This document shows, piece by piece, positions 6,385 to 8,882 of a stretch of 8,882 nt of DNA. Origin of the DNA: Planctomycetota bacterium (GTDB lineage: Bacteria; Planctomycetota; Phycisphaerae; Sedimentisphaerales; Anaerobacaceae). The translations under genes were made by a program, and so were the position numbers. Position 1 is the first letter of the stretch, and every line of letters starts with the position of its first letter. The notes below the pieces were generated by a model. It saw nothing but the letters and a program-made list of their open reading frames with translations. It searched no databases and was not told the DNA's origin. The stretch lies in assembly GCA_003644295.1 (NCBI GenBank), contig QNBZ01000038.1, forward strand, positions 1-8,882. Reading direction: 5' to 3'.

Positions 6385-7731
6385 ATGTATAAAATTATCC
6401 TGGCATTCAGGTACCTGCTGCGGCGTCGCATAACATATCTTGCTGTGTTGGCTGTTGCGCTTTGTGTCTTTGCGGTTGTTGTTGTGATGACCGTTATGAC
6501 AGGGCTGCTCCGCGATTTTAAGGCAATCAACCATAGCTGGGTTGGGGATTGTGTTGTCAGTACCGATACATTGGTCGGCTTTCCATATTATAGAGAGTTT
6601 GTGAAAATCCTGGAGGAGCGGGACTTTGTCGGCTCGGTCTCGCCGGTAATCAGGAGCTACGGGATTTTAACCGAGCCGTCAGGATGGAATACAAGCGTCG
6701 AAGTTATGGGTATTGACCCAGTAAAACACAGCCGAACAACTGGTTTTGCCAAGACATTATATTACCATAAAGATTGGCCGGCCGACGCTTTCAAACCGGA
6801 CTACGACGCAAACCTTCCGGGCTGTGTTCTTGGAATTGACAAGGTGAGCGCACGGGACCAGCGGGGCAAATACTCCCATTATTCCAGCATACCGCGGTAT
6901 TCTTTCACGATTACCTGTTTTCCGTTGACGGCTGGAGGCGCTTTGGCCAAAGCTGGACTGGGGCTTGTTAATACCAGGAGATTTTATTACAGTGATGACT
7001 CTCACAGCGGCTTGGCAAAAGTCGATGGAGCTTTTATCTATTTACCTTTTGCCGATGCTCAGGCGCTCTGCGGTATGAATGGCCCGTCACCGAGAGCCAG
7101 CGCTATTCATATAAAGTTCAAAGCTGGCGTCAATCTGCAAACTGGCCGTAACCGGGTTGCGAAATTATGGGAGGACTTTCTGACAGGCAGAGGAGGCGGC
7201 AAACAAGCGAATTTACTGAGCAAGGTCAGAGTTGAAACCTGGAAAGATTATAGACGTGAGGTAATTGCAGCGGTGGAAAAAGAGCAGATAATGATGATGG
7301 CTGCTTTTGGGATGATTGGTATTATAACGGTCTTTATTGTGTTTGTGGTTTTCTATATGGTTGTCAGTCATAAAAGTAAGGACATAGGCATCTTAAAAAG
7401 TATTGGCATTTCAAACAGGGATGTAATTGAGCTATTTCTGGGGTTCGCTTTTTTGGTGGCTGTTTGTGGCTCCGCGATTGGGACTGCCGGCGGCGTTTTG
7501 TTTCTCGAAAAAATAAACCGAATAGAAAGCTGGCTTTATGACCACTATGGATTTCAACTGTGGAATCGAGCGATTTACGCCATCGATGAAATTCCGAACA
7601 AGATACAGTTCGATATAATTGCTGTTATTATTGTTTCGGCGATTGCTGTTTGTCTGGTTGGCGCCTTGATACCGGCTTGGCAGGCAGCGAGATTGAAGCC
7701 GGTGGAAACCTTACAGGTAAATCAACTATGA
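6385..7731 (+). CDS. ABC exporter permease 2, FtsX/LolC-LolE/MacB type
   Basis: Second inner-membrane permease of the exporter, 448 residues from ATG 6385. The start was chosen because MYKIILAFRYLLRRR matches the usual opening of LolC/E proteins; a GTG at 6379 overlapping the previous stop (GTGA) would add only two residues. TM1 lies at about 14-37, followed by a periplasmic domain of about 265 residues. TM2 is at about 303-328 (FGMIGIITVFIVFVVFYMVV), TM3 at about 347-372 and TM4 at about 409-435. The cytoplasmic loop SHKSKDIGILKSIGISNRDV is the typical coupling helix region, and the end PAWQAARLKPVETLQ is characteristic of the family. It begins 2 nt after permease 1 and overlaps the ATPase gene by 4 nt (ATGA), so the three are co-translated. 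The periplasmic part, with GWNTSVEVMGIDPVKHS, parallels permease 1's VKAVNILGINPAGYS, supporting an ancient duplication. Confidence 0.88.
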   Translation: MYKIILAFRYLLRRRITYLAVLAVALCVFAVVVVMTVMTGLLRDFKAINHSWVGDCVVSTDTLVGFPYYREFVKILEERDFVGSVSPVIRSYGILTEPSGWNTSVEVMGIDPVKHSRTTGFAKTLYYHKDWPADAFKPDYDANLPGCVLGIDKVSARDQRGKYSHYSSIPRYSFTITCFPLTAGGALAKAGLGLVNTRRFYYSDDSHSGLAKVDGAFIYLPFADAQALCGMNGPSPRASAIHIKFKAGVNLQTGRNRVAKLWEDFLTGRGGGKQANLLSKVRVETWKDYRREVIAAVEKEQIMMMAAFGMIGIITVFIVFVVFYMVVSHKSKDIGILKSIGISNRDVIELFLGFAFLVAVCGSAIGTAGGVLFLEKINRIESWLYDHYGFQLWNRAIYAIDEIPNKIQFDIIAVIIVSAIAVCLVGALIPAWQAARLKPVETLQVNQL

Positions 7732-8426
7732 GTAAAGACAACTTTATATTAAAAGCCGAGGGTATTTGTAAATCTTATCGGATGGGCCAGGCCGAGGTTC
7801 AAGTTCTCAAGGGCGTTGATTTGGCTGTAAAAGAAGGTGATTTTATCGCTGTAATTGGGGCTTCCGGCAGCGGCAAAAGTACGCTGCTGCACATATTGGG
7901 GGCGTTGGATACGCCTGATACGGGGATTGTAAGGTTCGATGGCAGGGATTTGAGCCGGCAAAGCGCACGCGGATTAAACAGATTTCGTAACAAAATGGTG
8001 GGATTTGTTTTTCAGTTTTATCACCTGTTGGACGAATTAAATGTATTGGAGAATGTTTTCCTGCCGGCGATGGCGGATAAGAGCGTAATCGGCTGGCTTG
8101 TGAGCCGAAGGAGGGTGAAAAACCGAGCCGCAGACCTGCTCGCACAGCTTGGTTTGAGCGAAAGAGCCAATCATAAGCCCTATCAGTTATCGGGCGGAGA
8201 GAGACAAAGGGTTGCTATCGGCAGGGCTTTGATGAATGAGCCGAGAGTACTTTTGGCAGATGAGCCGACAGGAAATCTTGACTCCGAGACAGGAAACGGT
8301 ATTCTGAAGATTTTTGAGGAGTTGAACAAAGCCGGCCAGACGATTATGATGGTAACTCACGATGAAAGAATTGCACGAAAGGCAAAGCGGATAATAACGT
8401 TAGCAGATGGCAAAATAAGTGACTAA
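7728..8426 (+). CDS. lolD: ABC exporter ATP-binding protein, LolD/MacB family
   Basis: Cytoplasmic ATPase that energises the two upstream permeases, 232 residues. All nucleotide-binding motifs are present: Walker A GASGSGKST (about 43-51), Q-loop VFQFYHLLDELNVLENV, ABC signature LSGGERQRVAIGRAL, Walker B VLLADEPTGNLD and H-loop VTHDERIA. The FYHLLDELNVLENV stretch and the compact length are typical of LolD/MacB/FtsE-type subunits. ATG 7728 overlaps the permease-2 stop as ATGA. An in-frame upstream start at 7650 exists but would lie deep within the permease and give a non-family N-terminus, so I reject it. The gene order permease-permease-ATPase differs from E. coli lolC-lolD-lolE. The TAA stop at 8424-8426 lies inside an AAAGTG repeat unit, so the last residues (KISD) adjoin or include repeat-derived sequence. 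The LolD name is a best guess; the ATPase family is certain. Confidence 0.9.
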   Translation: MSKDNFILKAEGICKSYRMGQAEVQVLKGVDLAVKEGDFIAVIGASGSGKSTLLHILGALDTPDTGIVRFDGRDLSRQSARGLNRFRNKMVGFVFQFYHLLDELNVLENVFLPAMADKSVIGWLVSRRRVKNRAADLLAQLGLSERANHKPYQLSGGERQRVAIGRALMNEPRVLLADEPTGNLDSETGNGILKIFEELNKAGQTIMMVTHDERIARKAKRIITLADGKISD

Positions 8427-8442
8427 AGTGAACTAAAGTGAG
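8418..8442 (+). repeat. Third AAAGTG array, overlapping the ATPase stop codon
   Basis: AAGTGACT, AAAGTGAACT, AAAGTGAG: the same repeat family and orientation as at 4553-4596. The ATPase stop TAA (8424-8426) is made by the CTAAAG junction between units. Confidence 0.85.
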
Positions 8443-8450
8443 AATATAAG

Positions 8451-8475
8451 CCCCCAACTTTATGTTGGGGGTTTT
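8451..8475 (+). terminator. Rho-independent terminator-like hairpin after the exporter operon
   Basis: CCCCCAAC (8451-8458), loop TTTAT, GTTGGGGG (8464-8471): a perfect 8-bp GC-rich stem followed by TTTT. It lies 25 nt downstream of the ATPase stop and is well placed to end the operon transcript. The T-run is short, and similar C5AAC hairpins may be dispersed repeats, so termination is likely but not certain. Confidence 0.65.
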
Positions 8476-8477
8476 AA

Positions 8478-8532
8478 CCCCCAGGATAAACCATTCGACT
8501 TCGCTCGGGGCAGGCCTGGGGGCTTTCGCCCC
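8478..8532. repeat. Nested hairpins with a TTCGACT-family repeat copy
   Basis: CCCCCAGG (8478-8485) pairs with CCTGGGGG (8515-8522), enclosing a repeat copy CATTCGACTTCGCTCGGG (8492-8509) that is related in inverted orientation to the one at the protease start. Overlapping the right arm, GGGGC-TTTC-GCCCC (8519-8532) forms an alternative stem-loop. The two structures are mutually exclusive. Confidence 0.7.
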
Positions 8533-8544
8533 GTTTAGAATGAA

Positions 8545-8579
8545 TTAGGCACTTTAGGCACTCCAAACTTTAGTTCACT
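8545..8579 (-). repeat. Fourth AAAGTG array, inverted relative to 8418-8442
   Basis: TTAGGC, ACTTTAGGC and ACT (8545-8562), then CCAA, then ACTTTAGTTCACT (8567-8579). On the minus strand these are AAAGTGAACT/AAAGTGCCT units. With 8418-8442 it brackets the hairpin-rich intergenic region, as the first pair brackets the four-helix-bundle gene. It lies about 20 nt upstream of the aminotransferase ATG. Confidence 0.85.
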
Positions 8580-8598
8580 GCTTTTTGGGGACTTTCTT

Positions 8599-8882
8599 AT
8601 GTCACTGAAAATTTGGCTTGATGATAAGCTTGTTGACGAGGCGGATGCGAAAATATCTGTTTTTGACCACGGTTTGCTTTATGGCGACGGCGTCTTTGAG
8701 GGTATTCGCATCTACAACAGAAGGATATTTGAGCTTGAGGCACACATCAGGCGACTTTACGAATCGGCCAGGGTGATTCGCCTTGATGTCCCGATGAGCA
8801 AAGATAATCTTATCAAGGCGGTCGAGAAGACTGCCGAAGCTAACGATGTTATCGACGGCTATATTCGGCTGGTAATTACCCG
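8599..8882 (+). CDS. ilvE: Branched-chain-amino-acid aminotransferase-like protein (PLP fold type IV), 3' truncated
   Basis: Only the first 94 codons fit in the window, starting at ATG 8599 (MSLKIWLDDKLVDEADAKISVFDHGLLYGDGVFEGIRIYNRRIFELEAHIRRL, shown here in two parts: MSLKIWLDDKLVDEADAK and ISVFDHGLLYGDGVFEGIR). The signature FDHGLLYGDGVFEGIR and the later DGYIRLVITR are hallmarks of class IV aminotransferases, most often IlvE, which interconverts branched-chain 2-oxoacids and amino acids using glutamate. D-amino-acid aminotransferase and aminodeoxychorismate lyase share this N-terminal fold, and the catalytic lysine lies beyond the window, so the exact reaction is not proven; GIRIY favours IlvE. 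A GGGGA at 8587-8591, 7 nt upstream, could serve as ribosome-binding site. It is separated from the exporter by a terminator-like hairpin and repeats, so it is probably a separate transcription unit. Confidence 0.85.
   Translation, partial: MSLKIWLDDKLVDEADAKISVFDHGLLYGDGVFEGIRIYNRRIFELEAHIRRLYESARVIRLDVPMSKDNLIKAVEKTAEANDVIDGYIRLVIT

Noticed and set aside
7650..7727. Upstream extended start for the ATPase gene
   Set aside because: It would overlap the permease by over 80 bp and add a non-family N-terminus; ATG 7728 gives the usual ATGA coupling and length.
8427..8598. Riboswitch, T-box or small RNA upstream of the aminotransferase gene
   Set aside because: A leader upstream of an amino-acid gene could hold a T-box, but I found no T-box-like motif; the hairpins are explained by terminator and repeat sequence.

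Overview
The window reads as a chromosomal segment of a diderm, probably anaerobic or environmental bacterium with mid-range GC. The protein style (a LysRS with an 'IDPYGGRxEGAE' N-terminus, a large PDZ-S41 protease, and lysS next to a Lol-type ABC exporter) suggests Planctomycetota, perhaps Phycisphaerae-like. That placement is recognition from memory, not a search result.

Layout, all genes on the + strand: (1) the 3' part of a class II fructose-bisphosphate aldolase gene, cut by the left edge; (2) a secreted or lipid-anchored C-terminal processing protease (PDZ + peptidase S41); (3) lysS, lysyl-tRNA synthetase, overlapping the protease stop by 1 nt; (4) a small four-helix-bundle protein of the 23S-rRNA-IVP/S23 family, bracketed by about 40-bp inverted arrays of a 9/10-bp AAAGTG repeat; (5) a tightly packed three-gene ABC export operon: two FtsX/LolC-E-type permeases and a LolD/MacB-type ATPase, joined by a 2-nt gap and a 4-nt overlap; (6) a 172-bp intergenic region packed with hairpins and repeats, including a likely terminator; (7) the 5' part of a branched-chain aminotransferase-like (PLP fold IV) gene, cut by the right edge.

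The housekeeping genes are ordinary. What stands out is a layer of dispersed-repeat sequence over them. AAAGTG arrays touch or contain the stop codons of lysS and of the ATPase gene, and form the whole leader of the first permease. A palindromic repeat family with a TTCGACT-type core lies at the protease start, where it seems to supply both the GGAG ribosome-binding site and the ATG; an inverted relative lies in the last intergenic region. Inside lysS and the protease gene, four short low-complexity or palindromic segments are translated in frame without disturbing the catalytic domains. Together they suggest a genome where short repeats spread into gene borders and even into reading frames, and where the four-helix-bundle gene may be cargo of the AAAGTG element. 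This interpretation is inference; the repeats themselves are directly visible.

The exporter, together with a possibly lipid-anchored protease upstream, fits envelope and lipoprotein maintenance. The aldolase, LysRS and aminotransferase are metabolic and translation neighbours with no obvious functional tie to it.
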